NCBI GenBank assembly: GCA_035571875.1 | Contig: DATNBR010000044.1 | Location: 1 to 35,370 of the forward strand | From: Parafrigoribacterium_A sp035571875 | GTDB taxonomy: Bacteria; Actinomycetota; Actinomycetes; Actinomycetales; Microbacteriaceae | Direction: 5' to 3' | DNA length: 35,370 nucleotides | Shown here: piece by piece, positions 1 through 8,700 of the stretch | How positions within the stretch are numbered: position 1 is the first letter of the stretch | How the letters are laid out: every line of letters starts with the position of its first letter | Notes under the pieces: generated by a model | What the model was told of the DNA's origin: nothing | The model's database searches: none | The model's input: only the letters and a program-made list of their open reading frames with translations | Translations under genes and position numbers: made by a program

Positions 1-924
1 CACGCCTATCGCAGACCGCACATCCCGTCGACGAAGGAGTCGAGCCTGTGGGTCGGCTTCTACGTGCTGCTCGCGCTCGTCTTCGCGGTGCTGATGCTCG
101 TGCTGGGCGACGCGGAGCACGCCGGACAGTTCGTGGCAGGCTGGCTCACCGAATACAGCCTGTCGATCGACAATCTGTTCGTGTTCGTGATCATCATGAG
201 CCGCTTCTCCGTGCCGCGAAAGCTGCAGCAGGAGGTGCTCATGGTGGGCATCCTCATCGCCCTCGTGTTGCGTGGAATCTTCATCCTGCTCGGCTCGGCG
301 CTCATCACGAACTTCAGCTGGATCTTCTACATCTTCGGCGCATTCCTCTTGTACACGGCGGCGCAGCAGGCCTTCACAAGCAGCGAGGAGATGGATAGTA
401 AAGAGAGCGGCGTCATCCGGATGCTGCGCAAGCGCGTGCCCATCACCGACACCTTCGAGGGCACCCGGCTTCGCATCACCGAGGGCGGACGAAAGGTCTT
501 CACGCCTCTCCTCGTGGTCTTCATCGCCCTCGGCACCACCGACCTGGTGTTCGCGCTCGACTCCATTCCGGCCATCTTCGGCATCACCCAGAGCGCATTC
601 ATCGTCTTCACCGCCAACGTCTTCGCGCTCATGGGCCTGCGACAGCTGTACTTCCTGCTCGGAGATCTGATCGACAGGCTGATCTACCTCAAGTACGGCA
701 TCGCGTTCATCCTCGGCTTCATCGCCGTGAAGCTCGTCTTCCACGCGCTGCACGAGAACGAAGTGCCCTTCATCAACGGCGGGCACCACGTCGAATGGGC
801 GCCGGAGATCAACACCTGGGTGTCGCTCGCCGTCATCGTCGCGTCGATGGCGGTGGCCGTCGTCGCGAGCCTCGTGAAGCTCGGCATCGATCGCAGACGC
901 ACCCTCGAGCGCGCGGACAGCTAG
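1..924 (+). CDS. TerC family integral membrane protein (5' partial)
   Basis: The frame is open from base 1 to the TAG at 922-924, so the start lies outside the window and about 307 residues are visible. The protein is very hydrophobic with several membrane helices. Recognisable TerC-family stretches are the early segment with EYSLSIDNLFVFVII and a second internal half with TTDLVFALDSIPAIFGIT, both rich in acidic residues within membrane segments. TerC proteins are linked to tellurite resistance and, in characterised members, to manganese export or metalation of exported proteins; which applies here cannot be read from sequence. The in-frame GTG at 64 is not the real start, because the upstream codons still encode family-like sequence (HIPSTKESSLWVGFYVLLAL). 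The downstream FHA gene is about 100 bp away and probably separately transcribed. Confidence 0.9.
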   Translation, partial: HAYRRPHIPSTKESSLWVGFYVLLALVFAVLMLVLGDAEHAGQFVAGWLTEYSLSIDNLFVFVIIMSRFSVPRKLQQEVLMVGILIALVLRGIFILLGSALITNFSWIFYIFGAFLLYTAAQQAFTSSEEMDSKESGVIRMLRKRVPITDTFEGTRLRITEGGRKVFTPLLVVFIALGTTDLVFALDSIPAIFGITQSAFIVFTANVFALMGLRQLYFLLGDLIDRLIYLKYGIAFILGFIAVKLVFHALHENEVPFINGGHHVEWAPEINTWVSLAVIVASMAVAVVASLVKLGIDRRRTLERADS

Positions 925-947
925 CGGTGCACGCTTGGAGCGGCTGG

Positions 948-953
948 TAATGT
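948..953 (+). promoter_or_regulatory. Candidate -10 box for the FHA/kinase locus
   Basis: TAATGT lies in the 104-bp gap after the TerC-like gene, about 75 nt before the chosen start at 1029. No convincing -35 is visible. It sits in the loop of a loose inverted repeat: TGGAGCG at 936-942 pairs with CGCTCCA at 967-973, and GCAC at 929-932 with GTGC at 975-978. This repeat could instead serve as the upstream gene's terminator. Confidence 0.25.
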
Positions 954-1028
954 CCTTCACGCTGGGCGCTCCAGGTGCGAGACCCTGCGACAATTGCTCG
1001 AAGAGACGTGTCTCAGCCAGAGGATCCG

Positions 1029-2240
1029 ATGACTTCCCTTCACTACCAGCCCGGCACAGGTTCGGAATGGCTCGCCGCCGTCACCGAGGGTCGGATGCTG
1101 CTCATCAGGGCCGCGAAGACCTCAGAGACGGATGCGCTGTGGAGCGCGATCGCGTCGACCCAGGGAGTGCAGGCGGCGCTGGACGAGCTCACCCGCGGAG
1201 GCCTCTCGACCACCCCACCGTTCGCTCTCGTCGAGTGGGAGAAGACCCTCGGCAGCACGCCGTCGATCGTGCACGCCATCATTCGCGGTGACGTGGCGAT
1301 CACCGTCCACTCTGCCGAGAACACGCTCGCGGTGGACGCGAGCGGCGTCTCGACCTGGCTCGAGCGCGAGTTCGACGCGGTGACAGGAATAGAGGTGCGG
1401 GCGGGCGCGGCTCGAAGCGCCGGCGACGGGGAGCACGGATTGCCTCTCGTGAGCGGCGTCGTCGTGACCGATCGGGTCGCCATCGGAACCATCGGTGCGG
1501 GCACCAGCACCAGCTCCGCCGTCGCGCGGCCCGAGCTCGCCCGGACGACGACCACGGCCCATGATCCCGAGACCACCGTGGCCGGACTCACGATGGCCGG
1601 GGTCACGATGGCCGGAGTCACGATGGCGGGGCTCGAGGAGCAGCACCTCGCCGCTCGCGCGGGAGTGTCGGTCGAGGCCGAGTCAGCCCACGAGCAGTCC
1701 TTCGGCGAGACGGTCGTGCGGAAGGCGGCGGACGCGACCGTGCAGACCGACGCTGCGCCGGCATCCGCTGGGTCGGATGCGATGGCGACGGACGGCGGCG
1801 ACCATGACGGGCACACGATCGCCAGCGGCGACATCGCGAAGCTGAGGGCCGCACGGCGGGAGAGGGCCGCTCAGCCAGCGGCGCCGACCCCGCCGACGGC
1901 GCCCGCATTGCACCTCGAGCTCGCGGATGGATCGCGCGAATCGCTCGCGGCCCCCATCCTCGTCGGCCGGGCGCCGAGCGCCGACAAGGTGTCTGGCACG
2001 CAGATTCCGCGCCTGTTGACCGTGGCAGGCACCGATCAGGACATCTCGCGCAACCACGTACGGTTCGCCGTGGAGGGCGGCACGGTCGTGGTCACCGACC
2101 TGCACTCGCGCAACGGCACTCTCGCGATCCTGCCGGGCCGCGACCCACAGCAATTGCGCCCGGGTGAGCCCACGAGCGTGATCGTAGGTACGGTGATCGA
2201 CCTCGGGGGTGGAGTGACGTTCACGGTGCGTGAAGGGTGA
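1029..2240 (+). CDS. FHA domain protein with long disordered linker
   Basis: A 403-residue cytoplasmic protein. Residues 1-125 form an unrecognised folded domain. Residues 130-290 are a low-complexity Ala/Thr/Gly/Glu linker containing a four-unit pentapeptide repeat. Residues 293-400 form an FHA domain with the phosphothreonine-binding landmarks: VGRAP near 312, ISRNH near 340 and SRNGT near 360. FHA domains bind phosphothreonine, so the protein is a likely reader of the Ser/Thr kinase two genes downstream. I chose ATG 1029, preceded by AGAGGA, over the in-frame GTG at 975, whose extra 18 residues look non-coding. The stop overlaps the next start by 4 nt (GTGA), implying translational coupling. 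It is the first gene of the putative PFNA-like locus. The function of the N-terminal domain is unknown. Confidence 0.85.
   Translation: MTSLHYQPGTGSEWLAAVTEGRMLLIRAAKTSETDALWSAIASTQGVQAALDELTRGGLSTTPPFALVEWEKTLGSTPSIVHAIIRGDVAITVHSAENTLAVDASGVSTWLEREFDAVTGIEVRAGAARSAGDGEHGLPLVSGVVVTDRVAIGTIGAGTSTSSAVARPELARTTTTAHDPETTVAGLTMAGVTMAGVTMAGLEEQHLAARAGVSVEAESAHEQSFGETVVRKAADATVQTDAAPASAGSDAMATDGGDHDGHTIASGDIAKLRAARRERAAQPAAPTPPTAPALHLELADGSRESLAAPILVGRAPSADKVSGTQIPRLLTVAGTDQDISRNHVRFAVEGGTVVVTDLHSRNGTLAILPGRDPQQLRPGEPTSVIVGTVIDLGGGVTFTVREG
1572..1631 (+). repeat. Tandem 15-bp repeat, four units, inside FHA gene
   Basis: Three near-identical 15-bp units (1587-1601, 1602-1616, 1617-1631; core TCACGATGGCCGG, the last with one G/C difference) encode LTMAG, VTMAG and VTMAG. 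A diverged fourth unit at 1572-1586 encodes TTVAG. The repeat is in frame, so unit gain or loss would change linker length without breaking the gene. Confidence 0.85.
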
Positions 2241-2956
2241 AGGCGCTCAGTCTCGAGTTCTGCGGCGAGTGGTACACCGTCGAGCCCGATCGCGGCTTCT
2301 CGGTGGGCCGCGAGTCCGACCTGGTGATCGACGACAACCCCTATCTGCACCGCACCTTCCTTCGCATCTACGTGGACTTCGGTCTGTGGTGGCTGTCGAA
2401 CGTCGGCCACCTGCTCTCGGCGACGGTGACGGATGCGACCGGGCAGGTCCAGGCCTGGCTCGCGCCCGGTGCGAAGCTTCCCATCGTGTTCGAGACCATG
2501 CACGTGCGCTTCAGCGCCGGATCGACCACCTACGACTTCACGATCCACTCCGATGAGGACTACTTCAACACCTCGGCGGCCGTCACCGGTTCTGGCAGCA
2601 CGACGACCGTCGAGCAGATTCCGCTCACGTCGAGCCAGCGACTGCTCGTGATCGCGCTCGCCGAACACGTGCTGCGGCAGTCCGTGCCGGGCCGCGGGTC
2701 GCTGCCCACCTCGGCGCAGGCGGCGGAGCGCCTCGGCTGGAGCATGACGACGTTCAATCGCAAGCTCGACAACGTCTGCGACAAGCTCGACAAGATCGGC
2801 GTGGGTGGGCTCCGCGGCGGCAAGGGCAACCTCGCGACCAATCGCCGCGCGCGACTCGTCGAATACGCGGTCGCTACGCGGCTCGTGAGCGCCGACGACC
2901 TCGTTCTGCTCGACAAGCCGACGCCACCGACATTCGGTGCGCCGGCGGATCAGTAG
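2237..2956 (+). CDS. Degenerate FHA plus winged-helix-like protein
   Basis: A 239-residue protein starting at GTG 2237, coupled to the preceding FHA gene. Residues 1-105 look like an FHA beta-sandwich: GR is kept in FSVGRESD (21-28), but the usual SRxH site reads LHRTF (37-41) and the NG turn is poorly conserved, so phosphothreonine binding may be lost or altered. After a Ser/Thr-rich linker (112-130), residues 131-225 form an alpha-helical region with a helix-turn-helix feel: SAQAAERLGWSMTTFNRKL, then a basic segment ending NRRARLVEYA. I infer a DNA-binding or nucleic-acid-associated regulator that links the kinase system to transcription. The family recurs beside actinobacterial kinase clusters as far as I recall. 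The DNA-binding role is unproven. Confidence 0.75.
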   Translation: MKALSLEFCGEWYTVEPDRGFSVGRESDLVIDDNPYLHRTFLRIYVDFGLWWLSNVGHLLSATVTDATGQVQAWLAPGAKLPIVFETMHVRFSAGSTTYDFTIHSDEDYFNTSAAVTGSGSTTTVEQIPLTSSQRLLVIALAEHVLRQSVPGRGSLPTSAQAAERLGWSMTTFNRKLDNVCDKLDKIGVGGLRGGKGNLATNRRARLVEYAVATRLVSADDLVLLDKPTPPTFGAPADQ

Positions 2957-2985
2957 CGTCGTGACGTGCGTGCCGTCCCATAGAG

Positions 2986-3005
2986 TTGACGCACAGTTTG
3001 TGCGT
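2986..3005. promoter_or_regulatory. Candidate operator: ACGCACA-gtt-TGTGCGT dyad
   Basis: A perfect inverted repeat with 7-bp arms (2989-2995 and 2999-3005) and a 3-bp spacer lies in the 98-bp gap before the phosphatase gene. Its left half overlaps TTGACG (2986-2991), a good -35 hexamer, although no good -10 lies 17 bp downstream. The arrangement fits a protein-binding site. A transcription terminator is less likely because the arms are short and no T-run follows. Confidence 0.4.
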
Positions 3006-3054
3006 GCGAGTGCCGGGCGATGCGGAGCGGGGTCAGAGATGGGTGTGATCTGAG

Positions 3055-3933
3055 ATGTCCGCGGGAACCCGGATCGAACTCACTCTGGCCTCGGCGACGA
3101 TGCAGCTCAGCTACGCGGGCCACTCCGATCGTGGCGCCGTGCGCAGGCTCAACGAAGACAGCTATCTCGCCGCGCCACCGCTCTTCGTCGTCGCGGACGG
3201 CATGGGAGGGCACTCCTTCGGCGACCGCGCCAGCCAGGCCGCCATCGCCGCCTTCGCGGGCGTCTTCGACCCGGCCAGGGCCACGCATCCGGATGTCGTG
3301 CTCGACACGATCAGGCGTGCCAACGAGGCGGTACTCGCGCTCACTGCCGGCCCCGAACTCGCGGGCACGGTCTCGGGCACCACGCTCGTCGGTCTCGCGC
3401 TCGTGGAGCTCGAAGCCACGGCGGGCAGCCACTGGATGGCGTTCAACGTCGGCGACTCGCGCGTCTACGGCTGGGACGGCAGGTCGCTCAGCCAGCTGAG
3501 CGTCGACCACTCCGCGGTGCAGGAGCTCGTCGAGCAGGGCGAGATCACCAAGAGCGAGGCCGAGAAGCACCCGATGCGCAACGTCGTGACGCGCGCGCTC
3601 GGCGCCGACGACGAGGTCGACGCCGATGTCTGGCTGTTCCCGGCGGGCGATCGCCAGACATTCCTGCTGTGCTCCGACGGCCTCACGAAGGAACTGAGCG
3701 ACGACGAGATCGCACGCATCATCGTGTTCCACTACGCGGCGAGCGCGGAGAGCGACGCGCTCGCACCCACCCTCGCGGAGCGGCTAGTGAACGCGGCGAT
3801 CGCTGCCGGCGGCTCCGATAACGTCACCGTCGTCGTCGTCGACTCGCAACTCGACGGCGTCGACAGCGCCGACGAAGACACGATCGATCGCGGTATGCCC
3901 ACGTTCCTCGAAGAGACCAGGCCGAGGGGCTAG
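3055..3933 (+). CDS. PP2C-family protein serine/threonine phosphatase
   Basis: A 292-residue phosphatase of the bacterial Stp/PrpC (PP2C, metal-dependent) type. The metal- and phosphate-binding motifs are all visible: SDRGAVRRLNEDSY, FVVADGMGGH, GDSRVYGWDG, LLCSDGLTKEL and GGSDNVTVVVV. It should dephosphorylate the neighbouring kinase and its substrates in the cytoplasm. ATG 3055 is used; ATG 3100 (MQLSYAGHSDRG) would give a shorter form beginning closer to the conserved domain, and neither has a strong ribosome binding site. No transmembrane segment is seen. The kinase gene begins 4 nt after the stop, so the two are almost certainly co-transcribed. The proposed operator at 2986-3005 lies just upstream. 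Confidence 0.93.
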   Translation: MSAGTRIELTLASATMQLSYAGHSDRGAVRRLNEDSYLAAPPLFVVADGMGGHSFGDRASQAAIAAFAGVFDPARATHPDVVLDTIRRANEAVLALTAGPELAGTVSGTTLVGLALVELEATAGSHWMAFNVGDSRVYGWDGRSLSQLSVDHSAVQELVEQGEITKSEAEKHPMRNVVTRALGADDEVDADVWLFPAGDRQTFLLCSDGLTKELSDDEIARIIVFHYAASAESDALAPTLAERLVNAAIAAGGSDNVTVVVVDSQLDGVDSADEDTIDRGMPTFLEETRPRG

Positions 3934-3937
3934 CCGC

Positions 3938-5617
3938 GTGCGCAGACCAGCATCGACCCCGCCGGAACTGCCCGGCTATACGTACGACCGCGTGCTCGGC
4001 TCCGGCGGGTTCTCCGACGTCTTCCTCTATCGACAGCACCTGCCGAAGCGCCGCGTGGCGGTCAAGGTACTGCTGACCGAGGAGCTCACCGCCGCGAACC
4101 GGGCGGCGTTCGTCGCTGAAGCGAACCTCATGGCGCAGTTGTCTGCGCATCCGTATATCGTCACGATCTACCACGCCGACGTCGCCTCCGACGATCGCCC
4201 GTACTTCGTCATGGAGTACTGCTCCGGCGCGAGTCTCGGCGACCGTTACAAGCGCGAGACGATTCCCGTTGCCGACGCGCTGCGCACCGGGGTGCGGCTG
4301 GCCAGCGCGGTCGCCACGGCGCACTCCGTGGGCATCCTGCACCGCGACATCAAGCCGGCGAACGTGCTCACGAACGACTTCGGTTGGCCGGCGCTCACCG
4401 ACTTCGGCATCTCCTCCGCCGTCGACGACGACGCGCTGCCGGTGCAGACCCAGACGCTCTCGCGCGGCGAGCCGGAGGCGACGGGCAATACCGAGAGCCA
4501 ATCGATCGGCATGTCCGTGCCGTGGTCACCGCCGGAGATGTTCGAAGACGACCCGAAGCCGGATGTGCGCTCCGACGTCTTCTCCCTCGCCGCGACGATC
4601 TACACGATCCTCGCCGGGCACACACCGTTCGAGGTGCCCGGCCGTTCCAACGGCACGCTCGACCTGATCGGCCGCATCGAGCGCGGCGCGATCACGGCGA
4701 TCGAGCGCGCGGATCTGCCCGCCTCGCTCGTGCCCGTGCTGCACAAGGGCATGGCCTCCGACCGTCGCGACCGCTTCGACACGGCCGTCGATTTTGCCCG
4801 GGCGCTGCAGCGCGTCGAGATGGAGCTCGGGTACACGCCGACTCCGATCGACGTTCCCAACCTCGCGGTAGAGGCCGAGCATCGAGACGAGCCTGCGGAT
4901 GCGGCCGACGCCACGCGCGCACGCGGCGTCGCCACGATAGACGCGCAGCCTTCATCACCATCGGCCCCCGTGATCACGCCGCCGCCAGGTTTCTCTCCGC
5001 CCGCGCCCACCGCTGCTGCCGCGGACGCCACCCAGTTGCGCGGCGCGCAGCGCGTCGATGCGCAGCCGGTGGCGTCGGCACCGCGATCGGAGGCCGGTGC
5101 GCCCGCGGCTGCCGACGAACTTCCCGCTGCCACGGTCATCCGCGGCCGTGTCGCCGCGCCGGTGGAGCCGGAGAAAGCAGAAGAGGCACCTCGCAGCAGG
5201 GCTGGCCGGGTGATCGTCTGGACCGCGAGCGTGGTCGCCGCGGTCGTGGTCGTCGCGATCGTCGTGAGCATCGCCATCTTCGGCGTGCCGTCGCAGTCGG
5301 GCAAGGCCGCGCCGACCCACCAGGCCGGGGCGCCGGATTCGGCGGTGGTCGACACCATTCCGGCTCCGACTCTCGTCTCGGCGCGGGCCGAAGGATCCAC
5401 CGTCGTGTTCACGGTGAAGAACCCGAAACCGCGGGAGGGCGATGCCTTCGTCTGGAAGCGCACGGACCGCACGACCGATGCCGCCATGCAGGCGACGACC
5501 GACCCGACGATCACTGTCGACGGCTATGCGCCGGGTGCGACCGTGTGCATCGAGGTGGGCATTCGGCGTGCGGGCCAGGTCTCGGCCGAACCGCTGCAGC
5601 CGTGCTATCCGAAGTAG
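3938..5617 (+). CDS. Transmembrane Ser/Thr protein kinase (PknB-like)
   Basis: A 559-residue kinase with GTG start. The kinase domain spans about 14-290: glycine loop GSGGFSDVF (21-29), catalytic Lys43, Glu61, catalytic loop HRDIKPANVL with Asp137 and Asn142, and DFG at 155-157. The APE-equivalent reads SPPEMFEDD. Residues 300-420 are a Pro/Ala-rich disordered linker with several Thr residues near acidic/hydrophobic groups that could be phosphosites. A single membrane helix lies at about 425-449, leaving about 110 residues outside, including a small beta-rich FN3-like domain (475-556) with two cysteines. No PASTA repeats are present, so the sensed ligand differs from cell-wall PASTA kinases. 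It probably phosphorylates proteins of its own cluster. It corresponds by position and content to pkb2 of the bifidobacterial PFNA cluster. Confidence 0.93.
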   Translation: MRRPASTPPELPGYTYDRVLGSGGFSDVFLYRQHLPKRRVAVKVLLTEELTAANRAAFVAEANLMAQLSAHPYIVTIYHADVASDDRPYFVMEYCSGASLGDRYKRETIPVADALRTGVRLASAVATAHSVGILHRDIKPANVLTNDFGWPALTDFGISSAVDDDALPVQTQTLSRGEPEATGNTESQSIGMSVPWSPPEMFEDDPKPDVRSDVFSLAATIYTILAGHTPFEVPGRSNGTLDLIGRIERGAITAIERADLPASLVPVLHKGMASDRRDRFDTAVDFARALQRVEMELGYTPTPIDVPNLAVEAEHRDEPADAADATRARGVATIDAQPSSPSAPVITPPPGFSPPAPTAAAADATQLRGAQRVDAQPVASAPRSEAGAPAAADELPAATVIRGRVAAPVEPEKAEEAPRSRAGRVIVWTASVVAAVVVVAIVVSIAIFGVPSQSGKAAPTHQAGAPDSAVVDTIPAPTLVSARAEGSTVVFTVKNPKPREGDAFVWKRTDRTTDAAMQATTDPTITVDGYAPGATVCIEVGIRRAGQVSAEPLQPCYPK

Positions 5618-5660
5618 CGTTTCGGTAGTCCGGGCGTTCCACCCGTAAATGGGGGTCTGT

Positions 5661-5666
5661 TAGGTT
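5661..5666 (+). promoter_or_regulatory. Candidate -10 box before the giant surface gene
   Basis: TAGGTT lies in the 115-bp gap between the kinase and the giant gene. It fits an actinobacterial -10 (TAnnnT) and would give a leader of roughly 60 nt to the GTG at 5733. No clear -35 is seen. If real, the giant gene and the MoxR module could be transcribed separately from the kinase. Confidence 0.3.
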
Positions 5667-5732
5667 AAAGCCTGCGGTTCCGCCGGGATGGGGTCGCATC
5701 CAGCCAATCGTCCAGTTCCGTGGGGGTCATGC

Positions 5733-8700
5733 GTGAGCGCGCTCGGAGGATGGGTCAAGCGGCGCAAGGCCATCGCGTCTGCCCTGGTCGTCGCCGTGAT
5801 CGCCGGCATTCCGCTCACCATCGCCGCGCTGCATCCCGGCTTTCCCGTCTCAGACGTCGACCTCACCTCTCGAGACGTGTGGGTCACGAACGGCCAGCAA
5901 CTGCTCGGCGGCAGGCTCAACCGGCAGATCGATGAGCTCAACGGCTCGGTCGTGGCCGCGAGCCCCGACTTCACCGTGCTGCAGGATGGCGACACGCTGT
6001 TCATGTACGACCCCGGCTCCGGCAAGGTCGAATCGGTGAGTCCGGCCTCGACCAAGGTCACCTCGGCAATCGATGTGCCGAAGGACTCAGAGGTCTCCTA
6101 CGGGGGAACCAACCTCGCGATCGTCTCGCCCAAGGGCGACCTCTGGGTGATCTCGGCCGTCGGTGACCTGCAGTTCAACTACGTCTCCACGGCGCCGACC
6201 ATCAAGCTCGGAAAAGACGGCCACGCCGTCGTCACCAAAGACGGCCAGATCCTGGCGGTCTCCGCAGACAAGAAGAAGCTCTATCGCATCCCCTCTCTCG
6301 CCGCTGCGCCGCAGGAGTCGGACTTCCCGGGCGTCGGCACGTTCCAGCTCACCGCCGTGGGTGATCACGCCGTGGTGCTCGACCAGTCGACGAACGAGCT
6401 CGTCACCGAGAACGGCTCGAAGTACAAGCTCGAGCAGCGTGCGCTTCGCCTGCAGCAGGTGGGTGCGGATGCGGCCTTCGCCGTAGTGGCAACCGGAGAC
6501 TCGCTCATCGAGGTCGACCTCGGTTCGGGCTCGCAGACCACGATCAAGGCGGATGTCTCTGCCGCGGCCACGAGCGCCAAGGCGGTCTCCGCTCCCGTCA
6601 ACCTCGACGGCTGCGTGCACGGAGCCTGGGCCAGCGCGCAGAGATACGTGCGCTCCTGCGCCAACGACTCGAAGGTGACGCGCTCCGACATCGAGCAGCC
6701 CACGCAGGGAAGCACGCTCGAGTTCCGCGTCAACCGCTCGGTCATCGTGCTCAACAACCTCAACAACGGCAACGCCTGGATCGTCAACGAGAACATGCGA
6801 CTGGTCGAGAACTGGTCGGATGTGACGCCGCCGGAGGAGAAGCACAACGAGGAGAAGGGCGACCAGAAGTCGGCAACCCAGTCCTTCAAAGACACCCTGG
6901 CGCAGCGCACGGAGAACAACCGCGCGCCCACCGCGATCGACGATGACTACGGCATCCGGCCCGGTCGCACGACAATCCTCTCGGTGCTCGACAACGACAC
7001 CGATCCCGACGGAGACGTGCTCGTCATCTCCGCCTACGACAAGGTCGCTGACACGACGGGAACGCTCGACCTGATCGACGGTGGTCGCGCCCTGCAGTTC
7101 ACGCCCAAAGAGGGCTTCGTCGGCACCATCTCCTTCAGCTACACGGTCGAAGACGGTCGCGGGGGCACCGCGCAGGCGCGCGTGACGGCGCGGGTCGTTC
7201 CCGAGGGCAGCAACCAATTGCCGGTGTCGATCCGCGAGTCCGGCATCAGCGTCGAGGCGAACCAGACACTCAGCTACAACGTGCTGACCAACTGGAAGGA
7301 TCCGGATGGTGACGACCTCTACCTGATCAGCGCGTCGCCGAAGTCGGGCGACCTCGTGCGCTTCACACCCGACGGCTTCATCACCTTCACCCACCAGACC
7401 TCGGAACTCGGCAAGAAGGAGGTCACCTTCCAGGTGAGCGACGGCCGCGGCCAGCCGGTGCAGGGCACGCTCACCGTCGATGTGCAGCCGACGGGCTCCC
7501 TCGACCCGATTGGCACGCCCGACTTCGCCTCCACCTTCACGGGCGAGGCCACGGTGATCGAGCCGCTCACCAACGACCTGTCGCCTTCCGGAGCGCAGCT
7601 GTCGCTCACCGGCATGGAGGATGCCACGGGCGGCGCCGTGGCCTCGTTCAACTCCGAGCGCGGCACGATCACCTTCAGCTCGGCGAAGCCCGGCATCTTC
7701 TACCTGAAGTACACGCTCGCGGCGGGGGAGAAATCGAGCGTGGGCCTCGTGCGCATCGACGTGCGCGCGAAGCCGGCTGAGGACAAGCTCCCGCCGATCG
7801 CGGTGAAGGACACCGCCTACCTGCGCGGCGATCAGCCCGTGCGGGTGTCTGTGCTCGACAACGATGTGAGCCCGAGCGGGCGGGTGCTGGCCGTGCAGTC
7901 GGTGGACGTGCCTGCGGCCCTCAAGGCCAAGGGGCTCGTGGTCGAGCTGCTGGCGAACACGGTGGTTCGCGTCACCTCGCCCCAGGCGCTCACCGGGCAG
8001 GTCGACTTCGCCTACACGATCTCCGACGGGCTCAAGACGGCCACAGCGGGAGTGACGGTCGTGCCGGTGCCGGCGCTCACCAAGCACCAGCCGCCGGTCG
8101 CTGCGAACGACGTCGCGAAGGTTCGAGCGGGCGACATCATCACGGTCGACGTGCTGAAGAACGACTTCCACCCGGATGACGCGCCCATGACGGTCGACAA
8201 GAAGCTCGTCACCCAGCCCGCCGACGGCCTCGCCTTCGTCAACGCCAACACGCTGCGCTATCAGGCGCCGACGAAACCGGGCGAGTACCGCGTGGACTAC
8301 CGCGTGCTCGACCCCTTCGGGGAATCCGCGACCGCGACGGTGACGTTCACCGTCACGCCGCCGAGCGAAAAGGGCAACCGCGATCCGATACCGGGGCCGG
8401 TCGTCGCGCGCGTGCTCGCGGGCGAGCCGGTGCGGGTCGACATCCCGCTCAACGGCATCGATCCGGACGGCGACTCGGCACAGCTCCTCGGATTCCCGAG
8501 CAGTCCGAGCCTTGGTTCCGTCATCGAGTCGGGCCCCGACTACTTCATCTACCAGTCGTCGAAGGCCGCCGCGGGCACCGATCAGTTCACCTATCAGGTC
8601 TACGACGCCTACGGAGCCACCGGTGACGGTGACGTCAAGATCGCCGTCATCCCGCAACCAGACACACTGCAGCCGCCCACCGCGGTGCCCGACAACCTGT

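Noticed and set aside
1572..1631. Possible CRISPR or direct-repeat array
   Set aside because: The units are contiguous 15-mers without spacers and are in frame inside a gene.
6087..8657. 856-codon open frame on the minus strand within the giant gene
   Set aside because: It is antisense to a gene with clear repeating modules, and the product is Arg/Val/Asp/His-rich with no recognisable domain. High GC suppresses stops in this frame.
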